This document shows, in pieces, positions 47,414 through 61,138 of a stretch of DNA of 64,000 nucleotides. Source of the stretch: Physcomitrium patens (taxonomy: Eukaryota > Streptophyta > Bryopsida > Funariales > Funariaceae); the NCBI RefSeq assembly GCF_000002425.4, contig NC_037256.1, positions 10,837,900 through 10,901,899 of the forward strand. Reading direction: 5' to 3'. Made by a program: the position numbers and the translations under genes. Every line of letters begins with the position of its first letter. Position 1 is the stretch's first letter. The notes beneath the pieces were generated by a model. That model saw nothing but the letters and a program-made list of their open reading frames with translations, searched no databases and was not told where the DNA came from.

Positions 47414-49028
47414 TGTATTCTAACATAGATATTAGGTAAAAGAAAAAAAAATGATTATATTATAAAAAATATTGATTGAAAATATTATAAAAAATTAACT
47501 TAGAAATATAGATGATAGTCAAGGAGGTAGTAAACTAGTAAGTGTTAATATTGTCTCTTTACAAAATGGCCTTCTATTTACTTTGTAAAGCTACAAATGA
47601 TGCAAAACAAAGTAAATAAATAAAAAAAACTAATATGGACATCTTTAGGAAAGAATTGAGTATATTTTGTAGCAAAAATTATCTTAAAAAAAAAATAATT
47701 GATACTTGAAGTGGACTGATTGTAAATCAAGATTAAAATTAGATTTCAAGGCACAAAACCATGCACCTGCGACAATTCTAGGTTTCTTTGGTTGATTAGA
47801 GAATGGAATTTGGGAGAAAACTAAAAAAATATTCTTTGAGAATTATAGTTGAATAATTTGAATCTATAATGATCTTATAAAGGCTTTATAAACTCATGGT
47901 TGTTTTGAAATAACTTTGAATTTTGAGAAATACAAAGAATTTATACTTTACAAAATTGTATGACATTGATAGTTGATTAATAAGTAATTTTTTTTGGTTA
48001 AGTAATTATTATTATTTTAAATTTTTGTTATAATTTTAAGCTTTATTAAATAGTTTATTTGAAGATTATTAAATTTAAAAGTATTTAGATTCTAAAATTT
48101 AGAATTTAAAAGAACAGTGAAGATTTTAAAGATTTTTAGTTATTTCTTAGTTGAATTGGAATAAAAAAATTACATTAATAATTTACTTCATTTTCAACTA
48201 TTATAAAAGTTAAAAAGCCATTGGATTATGATTTCAAGAGATATTGATGTTGGAAGATTGACATCAAAGTTGGAAAAAAATATTAACTGATACTTAAGCA
48301 GATTATAGAGATTATCTTCTATTTGGTAAGTTTAATCTTCTTTAAGTTTTTTGTGCTTATTTCTAGTTGAGTAGTTAATAGATGTATAAATTTTGAGTCA
48401 AAATCTAAAATTAAATTAATGATTATTAGAACTTTAATTTTCTATATAAATAGTTAAATTTTTTATTAGAATTAAAGATTTGATTAGGATTTAATTAGGA
48501 TTTGATTTAAGATCTAAGATTTGATTAATATTTGATTAAGATTTTTTATTTGATTTAAAATTTAATTAAAATTTTATTAAAATTTAATTTAGGATTTAAT
48601 TTAAGATTTAGAAGTTTATTAGGATTTAGTTAGGATTTTATTAGAATTTGTTTAAGTTTTTATTAGGATTTTTTAAAATTTTTTATTAAAACTTATTTAA
48701 AGTTTTATTAAATTTTTATTTAAATTAATTTAGAATTTACTTAAGATTTTCATTTTTATTTTATTTTAAAATATTTTTATTTTTGATATTTTTAAAGATT
48801 TTTATAAATTCTTTATGATTTTTAAAAAATTTAATTAAGATAATTCATGTTTATTTTATAATTTCTTTAAAAATTCTTTTGGATTTGATTAAAATTTGAT
48901 TAAGAATTTTAGATTTTAATTGGAGCTTATTTAGGATTCTATTAAAATTATTAGCACCTTATTATTGCAATTTCTAATTTATCTTTGACAATCAAATGCC
49001 TAGTGCATTCTTAAGAAAGTTTTTACGT
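47414..49028 (+). mobile_element. D2: solo or partial LTR of the D family
   Basis: About 1.6 kb, co-linear with D3 and D4: the CTTCTATTTACTTTGTAAAGC and CAAGGCACAAAACCATGCA blocks, then a TTTAGGATT-type array (about 48470-48940), then CAATCAAATGCCTAGTGCAT near the end. It is cut at 49028 by D3. Confidence 0.7.
48470..48940 (+). repeat. Degenerate TTTAGGATT array in D2
   Basis: Irregular 10-14 bp units of the type GATTTAATTAGGATTTGATT. It is the most decayed of the three arrays. Confidence 0.8.
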
Positions 49029-50642
49029 TGTCGTGTTGTAACACGACTATATGGTGAAAGATGATAATATGGATCTTATTATAGAAGAGCCAAGTTAAAA
49101 GATAAAGTAGAAAAATATGGATAAAAGATAGAGAGGTAGTAAAAATTTTAGTAGTAATGTTGCCTTTTTAGAAAAGTGACTTCTACTTACTTTGTAGGGC
49201 CATAAATAAGGCAAAACAAAGTAGATTGGAAAAATGAATCATATAAACATCTTTAAGAGGAAATTAAGAGTAAATTCTAACAAAAATTATTTAAAAATAC
49301 TAGATACTGATACTTAGAGAGGGCCGGTTATGAACCAGGGTCGAAATCAGACCCCAAGGCACAAAACCGAGTCTTGATAATAACTCTAAGGATTCTTTTG
49401 CAGATCCGAGAGTGGGATTTGATAGCAGACTAGATAAGGTTTCTATGAGCATTGGTTTTGGGCGATTTAGAGTTGTTATAACTTTGTAAGAGCTTTACAA
49501 AGTCAAGATTGTTTTTGGATGACTTGGGGTTTGTGAAATAAAATAAGGTTGATTTTTCTAGTGATTTCAAGAGTTTTGTATTAGATCTACAAGTGAAATT
49601 TTGTAAGTTACTGGTCATAGTTGTGCTTAATGTGTATTATAAATCTTAGCTCGATCTAACGGTTGAATTGAGGATTATTGAGGTTTAAGTGGGTCAAGGT
49701 CCCAGAAAGTAGAATTTTAGATTCTATGAGGGTTTTTAAGATTTCTTGCAATCTGTTGATTGGATTGGAGTGAAATTTATTTGAGAGGATATTAGACTTG
49801 TTTTTCAATGTATATAGAAATTTTGAAATCAATCGAACAGTGAAAAAGAGAGATATTGGCTCTGGGAGATTGGCATCAAGGTTGGAGAAGGATGCCAATC
49901 AATATCCAAGCACGTTTTTGAGGTTATTGCCTATTTGGTAATTCCGATCCTTTTCCAATTTTTTGTGCTTCTTTTTAACTTAGTTTTTAAGAAGTGTGAA
50001 AAATTTGAATTAAGATCAACGGTTCATTCATTAATTATTGAGGTTTAAATCTATTATGGGAATTATCAGGATTTGGTTTAGGATTTGGTTTAGGATTTAG
50101 AGTTTGGTTAAGATTTTATTTAGGGTTTAGGATTTGATTAGGATTTAATTAGGGTTTTATTTAGGATTTGCTTAGGATTTAAGATTTAGTTAGGATTTGA
50201 TTTAGGATTTAGGATTTGGTTTAGGATTTGGTTAGAGTTTGGTTTAGGATTTGATTAGGATTTGATTTAGGGTTTAGGATTTGATTTAGGATTTAGGATT
50301 TTATTAGGATTTCTTTAGGGTTTAAGATTTAATTAATTTTGGCCTAAAGTTTGAATGAAGTTCAATAGGATTTTAACTAGGATTAAATTAAGATTGAATT
50401 GAGATGTATTTGAGATATATTTGTGATCATTCTAATATTTCTTTAAGTTTTCTTAATATTTCTTTGAAATTTCTTTGAGGTTTCTTTGAATTTGATCAAA
50501 GCTTTCTTAGCATTATTATGGTCTAATTAGTGTTTAGTTAATATTCTATTAGAGTTAGGATTTTGTTGTTGCAATTTCCATTCTACCTTCTTTGGCAAGA
50601 TGCCTAGAGCATTCTCAAGCAAGACTTCACGTATTACGACAA
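49029..50642 (+). mobile_element. D3: solo LTR with intact ends
   Basis: 1614 bp from TGTCGTGTTGTAACACG to CGTATTACGACA. ACGT precedes it (49025-49028) and follows it (50643-50646), consistent with a target duplication. No coding sequence is attached, so it is a solo LTR left by recombination. It inserted next to, or in the end of, D2. Its ends are the reverse complement of the ends of the element B LTR, which marks the same lineage in opposite orientation. Confidence 0.8.
50068..50345 (+). repeat. TTTAGGATT array in D3
   Basis: About 20 imperfect units such as GGATTTGGTTTA and TTTAGGGTTTAGGA. Some units equal the plant telomere unit TTTAGGG by chance or decay, but no regular telomere array is present. 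Confidence 0.85.
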
Positions 50643-51313
50643 CGTAATATAATATTGGCTCTTAGTTAAATTAATTACAATTCTTGAGATTGAATCAAGG
50701 AGAAATTTATCCTAATCTAATTCTTAAGTCTTTGTGATGGCTCTCATTAATATCATTGCCCACACTTTCTTCACTTATTTTGAATTATTTGAATAAAAGT
50801 TAAAAAATAAGAATTTAAACATCTTTATGTATCAAAAGTCTTGCATTCCTCTAATTTGGCATCTCTTTTTTGAGTTGTATGAATTAAAAGAGAAGATGGC
50901 AATCACCTCTAGTATCATTTTCTCGCTTCATGCTAGCACATTACTTTTCTTATTCTTCAATGTATATATGTCCATTATTAAAGATAGATTCCACTAATTT
51001 GAATTTTTTTGATTCAATCTTCTATTCTATTTAGTACCTTGTCTAAAATTAACTCATTCATTAAGTCTTTGTCCTTGAACCACAATAATAGAGCATAGAG
51101 GTGATCAGATTTCAAATTAAGAAGGTACTCTTAGAATGTTATTGTATTCACATTATCAAAAAGATTCTTGGGACTAAATTTTTTTAACCTTATAAGATTA
51201 AAAGGCCTTACAATCTCCTTCATTAATTTTCTCATTTTTCTATTTTACCTTCCTATTTTATTTATTTATTAATTAGTACTATTTATTATTATTTTTATTC
51301 TACTACTATATAT
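50643..51313. other. AT-rich spacer between D3 and D4
   Basis: No gene or element end was recognised. Confidence 0.5.
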
Positions 51314-52925
51314 TGTTGTGATATATTACAACTTATAGGTGAAAAAAATTATATTATAAAAGACCTTATTTCAAAATATTCTAGAAAATTACCTTATAAA
51401 TATAGATAATAGTCAAAAGGTAATAAAACTAAAAGTGTAAATGCTACCTTTTTACAAAGTAAGCTTCTATTTATTTTGTCGGACCATAAATAAGGCAAAA
51501 TAAGGTAGAATAAAAAAATAAAGAATATAGGCATATGTACAAGGAAGTTAGGAGTTGATTTTAGTAAAAATTACCTCAAGAAGATAAGAATTGATATTCG
51601 AAAAGGATTAGTTGCTAATCAAGGTAAAAATCAGATTCCAAGGCTCAAAACCATGCAACTATGGCAATCCAAGGTTCTTTGGCAAATCAAAGAGTGGAAT
51701 TTGAGAGAAGACTTTATAGAAATTTTTTAAGAATTAGATTTGAGTAAATTGAGTTTATAATGACTTTATAAGAGCTTTATAAAATTAAGATTATTTTTGA
51801 TGAATGTGATTTTATAAAATAAAGAAAAGAATTTATATTTGAAAGAATTTTATAAGTTTGGTAGTAGATCTACAAATGATAATTTATAGGTTTATAATTA
51901 AAGTTTTTTTTTATTAAATACTATAAATTTAAGTACGATTAAATAGTTAGATTGAAGGTTATTAAAGTTCAAATAGGTTGGAGTCTCAAAAACGGAGTTT
52001 TGAAGATTAGTAAGGGATTTTAAGATCTTTAGTAATCTGTTAGTTAGATTGAGGTAAAATTTATGTGTGTATTTTTAGTAGACTTGATTTTCAACTTATA
52101 TGTGAATTTTGAGAGGTATTTAATAGTAGAATTAAGAGATTTTAGCTAAGGAAGATTGATATTAAGATTAAAGAAGGAAGGCAATCCAATATCTAAGCAA
52201 ATTTTAGGATTTATCTTTTATTTGGTATGTTTGATCTTCTTAATTTTTTTTTTACTTGTTACCAACTTAGTTATTAAAGTGTGTGCAAATTTTGATTTAA
52301 CATCAATAGTTTGATTACTAGTTATAGAAGTTTGAATCTGCTATAGGATTTATTAAGATATTTTTTAGGATTTAGAATTGATTTAGGATTTGATTAGGAT
52401 TTATTTAAGATTTTTATAGGATTTATATAGGATTTGAATAAGATTTGATTAGAATTTATTTAGGATTTGTTTAGAATTTTTTTAAGATTTATCTAGGATT
52501 TGACTAGGATTTGTCTAGAATATGATTAAAATTTGTTTAAGATTTATTTAGGATTTGTCTAGGATTTGCCTAAGATTTGTTTAGAATTTGATTAGAATTA
52601 GACTATGATTTGTTTAAGATTTGATTAGAATTTATCTAAGATTTTTTTAGGATTTTTTTAGTATTTGATTAGGATTTGTCTAGGATATTTTTAGTATTTG
52701 ATTAAAATTTAATTAGGATTTGATTTAGGATTTATTTGTATTTTTTTATTATTTATTTTAAAATTAAATTATATTTGATCAATATTTGATTATATTTATT
52801 AAATTTTAATTATATTTATATATGATTTTATTAAATTTGTTAGCACTAATTATTGCAATTTTTTTTTTATCTTCCACAATCAAGTACTGAACGTGTTGTT
52901 AAGCATGACTTCATATAATACGATA
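51314..52925 (+). mobile_element. D4: decayed solo LTR of the D family
   Basis: About 1612 bp, from a TGTTGTGATATATTACAAC start to an AATACGATA end. Co-linear with D3, with array 52348-52745. No target duplication is discernible (TATAT before, ATAAT after). It is older than D3 by divergence. Confidence 0.7.
52348..52745 (+). repeat. TTTAGGATT array in D4
   Basis: Irregular units such as GGATTTGATTA and GGATTTGTCTA, about 12 bp each. Confidence 0.85.
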
Positions 52926-54470
52926 ATAATTAATTTTTTAATCAAATATCTTAGCAAAATATTAGTCTCTAAGGTCTTAATTTTAATTTATTTTTGATTA
53001 GGTATGATAAGTTATTTTACTATTATTTTATCTTGGAACATGTGATAGAAAAAATAGAATCTCTAGTCTTTAATTATACACTACTATTTTGTTAACTTAA
53101 TTATGTTGTATTTAAGTCAAATGGCATCACACCTATTGCATGTCTTAGATGGATTCATCCATTATCTTTGAAGATCTTCTTTGATTTATAAGCACTAGTT
53201 ATAATTTGATTTATTTAATGCATTTGTCTTAGGATCCAAGTCAACTTCATCCTTAGTATTAATTTGGCATGGAATAAAGGCTAAAATTGTATCTATATTA
53301 TATTTTTTTTCTTATGGTTCTTAATATTTTTTATAGAATTTTTATTTTCTATCTTTTCTTTTTTCTTCTATCTTCAATAGCTATTATGATTTTTTTTATT
53401 TTATTATATTTTAATAAATAATTTGATGTTTTTAGCTTTTTAATTTTTTTTTCTATTCTTATCTTAATTTTTAAGTTCTTAAAAATTATATGGCTACAAA
53501 AATTTAAAAATTTAATAAATATATTATATATTAGAAATTATTCATCTTTTGCATCTATTAGATCCTTACGACTTTTTTACTTCCTTTTAACAACTTCTTT
53601 TGCCTTATATGCCAATTTATTTTTTATTAAAATATGCATCAATAATTTTTCTACTTGTTAATATTATAATTCTTTAAATTAAGAGTCTTGATTTGAGTTT
53701 TTTGATAGTGCTTACATGGTTGCTACTAACATCACTAAATAAATCTTTTTTATTTTATTTTATTTTATTTTATTTTGATTTTTAATTTAAGTGGTAGAAT
53801 AACATCTTATTTTGCTTATTTTGGAGATAATATCACTTCTTAGATTAATTTTATTCTTATATTTTTTTCATCTTTCAATTAAATATCTTTAACTTTTTAT
53901 TTTGTCTCCTTCCAATTTGTGGTGGTCAAAAATATGTTTATGGATATAAAAAATTGATACAATAAATAGTTAATGCATCTAAAGAGCTATACATTGTTAT
54001 TAAATCAATGTAAGATACTTAACAAAGACAAAAAATTACCAAATTAACACCAATCTCAATGAAATCAATGACTTGTTTAAATCTTGTACAAAAGAATCTA
54101 CAATCAAGATATGTAGTTAGAGTAATTGTAAGTCTTAGTGAAAACTACTAGCATATAGGATACTATTACATAGATGACTAATTACTTGATTCCAAAAGAG
54201 AGCCTTGAAGTTCCTCCAATGGCTTTTTATATGTCTAAAATTTCTTAAGTATCCCTTACTATCCTACATTTATTGCACTGCCCTAGTACTTAATATTATA
54301 GTTTTTATTAATATAATTTTATAAAATATATTACTATTTTTTTACTATCATTATATATAGTAATTCTTAATAACAAAACATTACTTGGAATACTTGTTAA
54401 CATCACCACATTGCTAACATTCTTTTACAAGTATATTTCTTGAAGCTTCAAAGTCATTTCTTTTCATACA

Positions 54471-54504
<34 letters not shown>

Positions 54505-55086
54505 TTTATTTTATTTTGTAGAAGTAATTAGATCCTTGACTTGATATATGTGGTAAAAATCAGGCATAAAAGTTAAAATTTGGCTCTTATTGTTAAAATA
54601 AATAATTAAATATGAAAATAGAATAAGTTATATTATAGAGAATATTACTTTGGATAACTTGCTATTGGTTAAAGGATTGACTCTTGATATGTAAGAAGGC
54701 CAAGGAATAAAGTAGATGAACAAATAAAAGATCTTAAGCATATAAAAATATGCTAAAGATACATTTTTATAATAGATAAGATAACAATTGATAGTCTTGG
54801 TAAAATTTTGGATAGATGTATTTATCAAAGTATGGAAGTTGTCCATTAGAATAGCAGCCACCACATATAAGTAACATGTATTAGAAGTGAGAGATATCTT
54901 ATTCTATAATTTCTTTGTGAAAAACCTTACTGATATTATATCTTAGTGACTTCAAAGTTTTTACTTTTCAATAGGTTATGGGTCCATTAATCTTTAATTA
55001 TGAGTTTTGAAGTTTTGTGAAGTCTTTCTTGTTGTAAGGAATTGATTTTATAGTTGTTGCTGATATTAGGATTTGATATCTGTCAT
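52926..55086. other. AT-rich repeat debris left of element C
   Basis: No frames of significance. A 30-T run is at 54473-54502. It may contain transposon relics too decayed to identify. Confidence 0.5.
54473..54502 (+). repeat. Poly-T tract
   Basis: About 30 T in a row. Confidence 0.9.
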
Positions 55087-55907
55087 TGTCATTTTACTTA
55101 TTCTATAATTTCTTTCAGAATAAATCTTTATAGGAGGATTTGAACACAGGGAAAGACTAAGTGCATGAATTTTACTTGTTAGGATCACACAATTAACCGT
55201 ATTCCGAACCACTAAAATACCAAGAAATACTACAATGCTTTCTTCCAGTAATAATACTCCTTCATCAATTGATAACAATAGTGTGCAACTTTGCACTCTC
55301 AAAAGATTGCTTAAAACTTAATAATTTCATCTAACACCAGAAATAACAGACTTCACTCCAACCAATCTAAATTCATATAATTTTTATAATTACAGACTTC
55401 TTCTGTCAAAACACACACAGAGCTTTCAATAAACAACAATCATAATCTTTTAATAACTCCTCATATAATTCAATCACTCAATGCTCCAATTACATAATCA
55501 ATAACTCATAAATCAATCTCTGATTTATTCCACAGACTCACTTCTCAGTATTCAAAAACTATCTATTACTTTTCAACAACAAAGAAGCAAAGAAACAAAG
55601 AAGTAGCACCAAGCTTATCCCGGCTCATGACTATTATAGTCTGGCACTTAGACTAACTTCTACAACTCCTATATACTTACTCCCTATTCTTAGATTTTAA
55701 TCGCAATCTTATAATTAACTACTTTTAATAACTAAGTTAACCATCCGTTTCCCTGAATTGAGTATTTTAAGGACTATTAGTCTATTTTATCAATATCTTA
55801 TAGAAATGAACTAATATCTATTCTACATAGATCCACTTCTATCTGTGCAGGGTCCTTGCAAACACGCAATTGTTACCTATGTAAAAACCACTTAACAAAA
55901 CTCTACA
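55087..55907 (-). repeat. Element C 3' LTR (left)
   Basis: The start is shared with 63650. The right boundary is estimated from a CTCTACA end preceding a purine-rich minus-strand stretch (CCAAAGGAAATAA), so about 820 bp. The exact end is uncertain because the second copy is cut by the window. Confidence 0.65.
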
Positions 55908-57611
55908 AAGTTATTATTTCCTTTGGCCCACTCAATTGATCATTTGTTGTATTAACTAATGTGAATTCCACTGATTTTGGTTCTAAATTAAAATCTTCCT
56001 CCTCTTCCAATCTGTCCATTGACTCTTTTCTCAACTGGTTTGAGAAATCTTCATTATACTTTTCCAATTCATGGATTTGAGCCTCTAATTTCAAGATTTG
56101 GACATCACGGAGTTCCAACTCATGCTGCTGTTGACTCATCCATTTTGAAACATCTTCAATTGATGCTTGTGTTCAACTCTTCATGGTTAACTCTTTTATC
56201 AATTTTGCCACCTCAGCTTGTAAAACTTTGATTTTGAACCTCAACTTCTCTGTTTTTCATTTGGATTGGTTACTCAATGCTGCTTTTTCATTTGTCAATA
56301 ACTCTGTCTTATCCCCTTCCGCTTGCAACTGGCATTTGAGTTTCTCCCATTCCAAATCCTATGTCTTGCGATTGTGGATTAATTTGTCCCATTGTCCTTC
56401 CACAATCCGTAAGATGTGTTTTTTTTTTCTTTCATCCAAGATTCATATTGGTGAACCAATTTCTGCTCCAATACTAGCTGTGATTCTCCAATTTCTTTTA
56501 TAGTCTGTTTTTGCTCTTCAATTCTTTAGTTTTGCTATGATATCACCTTCTTGCTGTCCTCTAAATCTCATTTGTTACTGCCTTCTATATCCAATGTTCG
56601 CACTATATAATGTATTTGTGAAATGTGCTACAATAAAGCATTCTTAAGATGTATTCTTTTGGGTAATCGACCCTGTGGAAATGCCAACTAATTAATATCC
56701 ATCGAAATTGGAGTTTCATTCTCCTCTTCTATTGCGAAACAAATTGGAATCCATTTTGTTTCAATAACTGGAACGAATCTTTGTGCCATTGTACGACTTG
56801 ACTTTTCAATTTTGTATATTACATCCATTGTATTGATGTTTTGTGCCAACAAATTTTTTTCTCTCTACAGAGGCATTGGCACTGATACAAGACTTTCTTC
56901 TACTGACAATGTTTGATGCAATGTGTGCTCAATCATAGCATATACATAATTGAATTAAAGCAAATATGTGAACTTTTTTAATTTCCACTTCGTTCCTATC
57001 TCCGCATAAATACGAGTGGCTATATAAGCTGCTCAGTTGAACACCATCTCTTCAAGTGTCCCTATTGCTGCATACAATAATCGTTTCGACATATATGTGG
57101 GGTGTTGGTATAATCCTAACCACCTCACCACAAAACGGAACCATTTCACAAGTTTTGGTGAAAATGCCTCAGTAGTTTGCCAACCTTGGCTCCTCTGAAA
57201 GGTCGACATATCTCCTTTGAAATATCTTCCTAGACTGAAGTCGCTTGAGTCATCAATCCCTACCGCAATCTCTCCAATGGAGAGAAACATCACCTTTTTC
57301 AAGATTGTTCCATGAATCTCGATAATTTACCCTTCTATGATACTCAATTCATCTTTCGGGTCATAATTCGTGATATATGCTTCTACTAATGACACATTAA
57401 TTGATGATAAGCGATCTGACTGGTGTGAAAATTGGAACAACTATGTATTCCAAAAGTCTCTTATTCTTCTCGATGTCCAGTAGATATCTAAGTTCATCGG
57501 CTCCATATTTCTAACAATTATCATAGAAGGTGGTTTTGATGCGCATTTAATTCTCACATTTCAGCCACTATCCTATTTGTCTGTAGCTTGCTTTGTAGTT
57601 TCAATTGCCAT
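55903..57611 (-). pseudogene. Element C ORF3: extra coding region downstream of pol, coiled-coil rich
   Basis: From ATG 57611 a frame of about 570 codons is readable on the minus strand, interrupted by scattered stops (for example at 57303-57305 region and 57033) and one frameshift at an A run near 56417. The first half (about 57611-56640) is a globular-looking domain with FVVRWLGLYQHPTYM and LLYAAIGTLEEMVF. The second half (about 56560-55903) has long heptad-rich stretches such as QILKLEAQIHELEKYNEDF. Position and layout recall the extra ORF of Athila/Tat-like elements, sometimes called env-like. No signal peptide or fusion motif was found, so I make no envelope claim. Confidence 0.6.
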
Positions 57612-58178
57612 GATGCTCTCTCTCTCAAACTCTTAACTGAAACTACTACTCTCGAATACACAAGAACCATAAGAAATGACAATCCCAGAAAAAAAACAAC
57701 CCAAAACAACACCACAAAATGACCTCTAACTGGTGCTTTACTCCTATTCTCTTACTACCTCATCATAATGATAACATGTTACTCATACGGTTCGTTTCTC
57801 ACCTCTGTCCCATCTGACACATTAATAATTACTAACTATCCTTTTAGCCGTCTCTACACCCTAACGCACTTATACCATACTTAGGTCTATCTTGAGTCTA
57901 TTTGAAGTCACCTCCCTCCAAAAAATAAAAACTCGTCCTGGGTTTTATGTATTAAATAACCGTAATCGATTCTCGGTAATACGGGTACTGAATCGATGGT
58001 CCATGAAATCCTCCAATTGAACAGACCCATTGGAAAAGCCTTCAATCACCTAATACAGTCCATGCCAGTGAACTAAAAATTATCTCAAAAAATGAGTAAA
58101 CCGACTATCATACAGTAATACCAAATCATTAGGCATAAAAATCTTTAGACGCAGTTTACTATCATATTAACTCTTCCT

Positions 58179-61138
58179 CTATTTTTGACTTGCTTCCATG
58201 TTGAAAAGAGATGTAGCCTGTATTTCATCCAATTCCTCCAATTTTGCCAACCAAGAGTGTAATGACTCATTGTCACTGAGACGTTCATCCAAGATAATCC
58301 GTAAACTTTGAACCTCCAACTCGATAGGTAAAATTACCTCTTGTTCGTAAACTAGTTGGAATGGAGTAGTGTTGGTAGTTACTTTATATGCAGTACGATA
58401 TGTCCACAAAGTCGTAAAGAGTTTGGTCTCCCAATTGGTATTCGCCCTCTAAATTGTCTTAGTTAAGACCTTGCACAAAATTTCGTTGGTCTTTTTTGTT
58501 TGTCCATTTGTACGAAGATGATATGGAATAGTTTTTCGATGCTAAATCTCATATGAATTCTTTAAGGTGGCTATAGTAGCATTTATGAAATGAGTACCGT
58601 AATCACTAACCAATTCTTTCAGACACCCAAATCGAGTTATAATATTCTCGTAAAAGAAAGTAGCTACTGTATTGGCATTATCATGGCGGGTAACAATAGC
58701 CTCTGCCCATTTTGTTACATAGTCTTTGGCGACTAAAATATACCGCTTTTGGCCAGGTTTTGATGCTGGTGCGATAGAACCAACAAAATCAATATCCTAT
58801 TTTTCAAATGGTGCGTGTGCCAAGATTGGTACTAATGGCATGGCTGAAGTTCCCGTGGGTCGATCCATTTGTTGACAGGGATCACAACAACAAACAAATT
58901 GGTGTGCATCAGAAAACATTGTGGGCCACCAATATCCTGTCATTAAAGTCTTGCGAGCAGTGCTGTCACCCACAAAATGACGACAACAACTATCCAAATG
59001 GCAACCCTCTAGTATCGACTATACTTTACTTGGAAAGATACGTCTTAAAATGCCATTTATGCCTTATTTATACAAAACATTGCAAATCATTGTGTACATG
59101 ATACTCTTCAAAATGAGTCACTTTTTATGCTTCTCTTTGAAAGTCGATGGAAAAGTATCGAAGATCAAAAATTGAATGATTTCACTATATTCAGAAGAAA
59201 TCACATCTACCACAAATAATTTGGCGTCGAGAAGAGCATTAGGGACAGGCTTGTTGCCAAGAATATTAGACAACCGAGATAAATGATCAGCATTTGTATG
59301 ATTTTTTCCAGGTCATACAACAATCGTAAAATTAAACTCTTGTAGAAGTAATATCCATTGAACAATGTGCCCACTCAATTGAGGCTTATTAATCATGTAT
59401 TTGAGGGCATTATGATCCACATAAAATACAAACGGATATCCAAGCAAATAGTATCAAAACTTCTGAATCAAGTATATCATATCCAACGCTTCCCATTCAG
59501 TAGTAATATAATTACGTTTGGCAGCCACCAATTATCGACTCACATAATAGATAGGATGATCTAGATCCTAGTCATCCTTCTCACTTAGCACCAATCCAAT
59601 AGCCACATTGGATGCATCAACGTACATATGGAAATGCTCCATCCAACGAGGTACTACCAATATTGGTGTAGAGATCAATTTTGACTTTAATGCCTCGAAG
59701 TCCATGGTACATTCCATAGTCCAGAGAGGAGTAGTCCCATCTGACAAAGGTTTCTTCAGTAAGTTTGTTAAAAGTTGACAAATAACTGCAAACAAACAAA
59801 TAAAGAGGTGATAATAACTGATATGGCTGACAAATCCTCAAACACTGGAGACCGTCTCTAGTCTCAGCAAGTTCATTATATGCTGTACTTTGTCAGGATC
59901 CATAGCAATACTCTGATTGGAGACGATATGTCCCAATAATTTTTCAAACAGAATACCAAATTGATACTTATCCGAATTCAATGATATTCCAAACTTAACG
60001 CACCGAGCCAAACATTTGCTTAGATAATTAAGATGATCTTATTTTGTACTGAATGTACAAAAGTCATCTAAAAAGATCTCCATAAACATCTGGAGATAGT
60101 CTTAGAAGGCTTGAGTCATCACTTTCTAAAACGTGGCTGGGGCGTTGCATAACCCAAAAGGTATGACGCGATAAGCAAATGTGCCTCAATCCATAGTAAA
60201 GATTATCTTGAGCTGATCTTTTGATGCAATTTGAACTTGATTATACCTAAAAAATCCATTGAGGAATGAATAACATTTGTGACATGCTACGGCATCCAAT
60301 ATACTATCCATGAAAGGTAATGGAAAGTAATCTTTCTTGGTGGCCACATTAAGTTTCCAAAAATCCAGACAAATTTGGATTTTTTCTTTCTTTTTTGACA
60401 CCATTACGATTGGAGAAATTCACTCACTATTCGATATCGGGTAAATAAAAAAATAGCAAGAAGCTTATCTAATTCCTCCTTCACCATAAAAAAATATTTA
60501 GGATTAAGGCGATGTTGTCTCCATTGTACTGGTTTAGTGTTCTCTTCTAAAATGATTCAATGCTCACAAACTTCAGCGGAGATACCTTTTAGATCATCAT
60601 AAGTCCAAGCAATAGTGGATTTATGATACAAGAAAAATTTTGTCCAACAAGTCAACTCCTATTCCTTAATACCTTTGTAGACCTTAATTGTCCAAGGCTT
60701 TGATGTGGTCGCGAAGTTGATAGTTTGACATAAAGGTGCAATGGCGATATTTTATTTCAACTCTTGTATTGATTTAAAATCAGTCGGTAAGTCCGACATG
60801 TGCAAAGTACTAAATACTGTATCTAAGGCACTCACATGATAGACATCATACTTGGTCATCCAATCAATACTTACTTTGGCAGAGATTTTTGAATTCAACG
60901 GATATATCAAGTACTCCCCCTGACCTTCACATTAGTATACCACTCCAAGGTATTGGGCTTGTTCATTGGGTTGAGTTTAACTCCGAGAGGTAAGATATTC
61001 TTTCGCCCTGGACTTGGAATTGGAACAATAGCTTGAGCTTCTTTGAAATTCACGCCTCTGAGAGGATCTTTCAACAAATGGGCGTTTTTCAAAACTGCAT
61101 AGAGAACAAAACCGCTTTGAACGAATCTAAAGCCTTTG
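58179..61138 (-). pseudogene. Element C pol (RT, RNase H, integrase), decayed
   Basis: RT is near 60400-60050 (IQICLDFWKLNVATKKDYFPLPF, YNQVQIA). RNase H is near 59790-59570 (MYVDASNVAIGLVLS). The integrase zinc part is near 58990 (HFVGDSTARKTLMTGYWWP, CDPCQQMDRP). Of the integrase core, the first Asp is near 58720 and the second near 58610 in LVSDYGTHF. The catalytic Glu position near 58500 reads GQTKKTN, with Lys. It ends in TAYKVTTNTTPFQLVY (58400). Stops occur every 60-100 codons. The family is clear but the copy is inactive. Confidence 0.8.

Noticed and set aside
50068-50345. Interstitial telomere repeat
   Set aside because: Only a few units equal TTTAGGG and the spacing is irregular; the array is an LTR-internal repeat seen in three copies.
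55903-57611. Envelope gene in element C
   Set aside because: No signal peptide, fusion peptide or membrane anchor was visible, only a globular part and coiled coils, so the name env is not supported.
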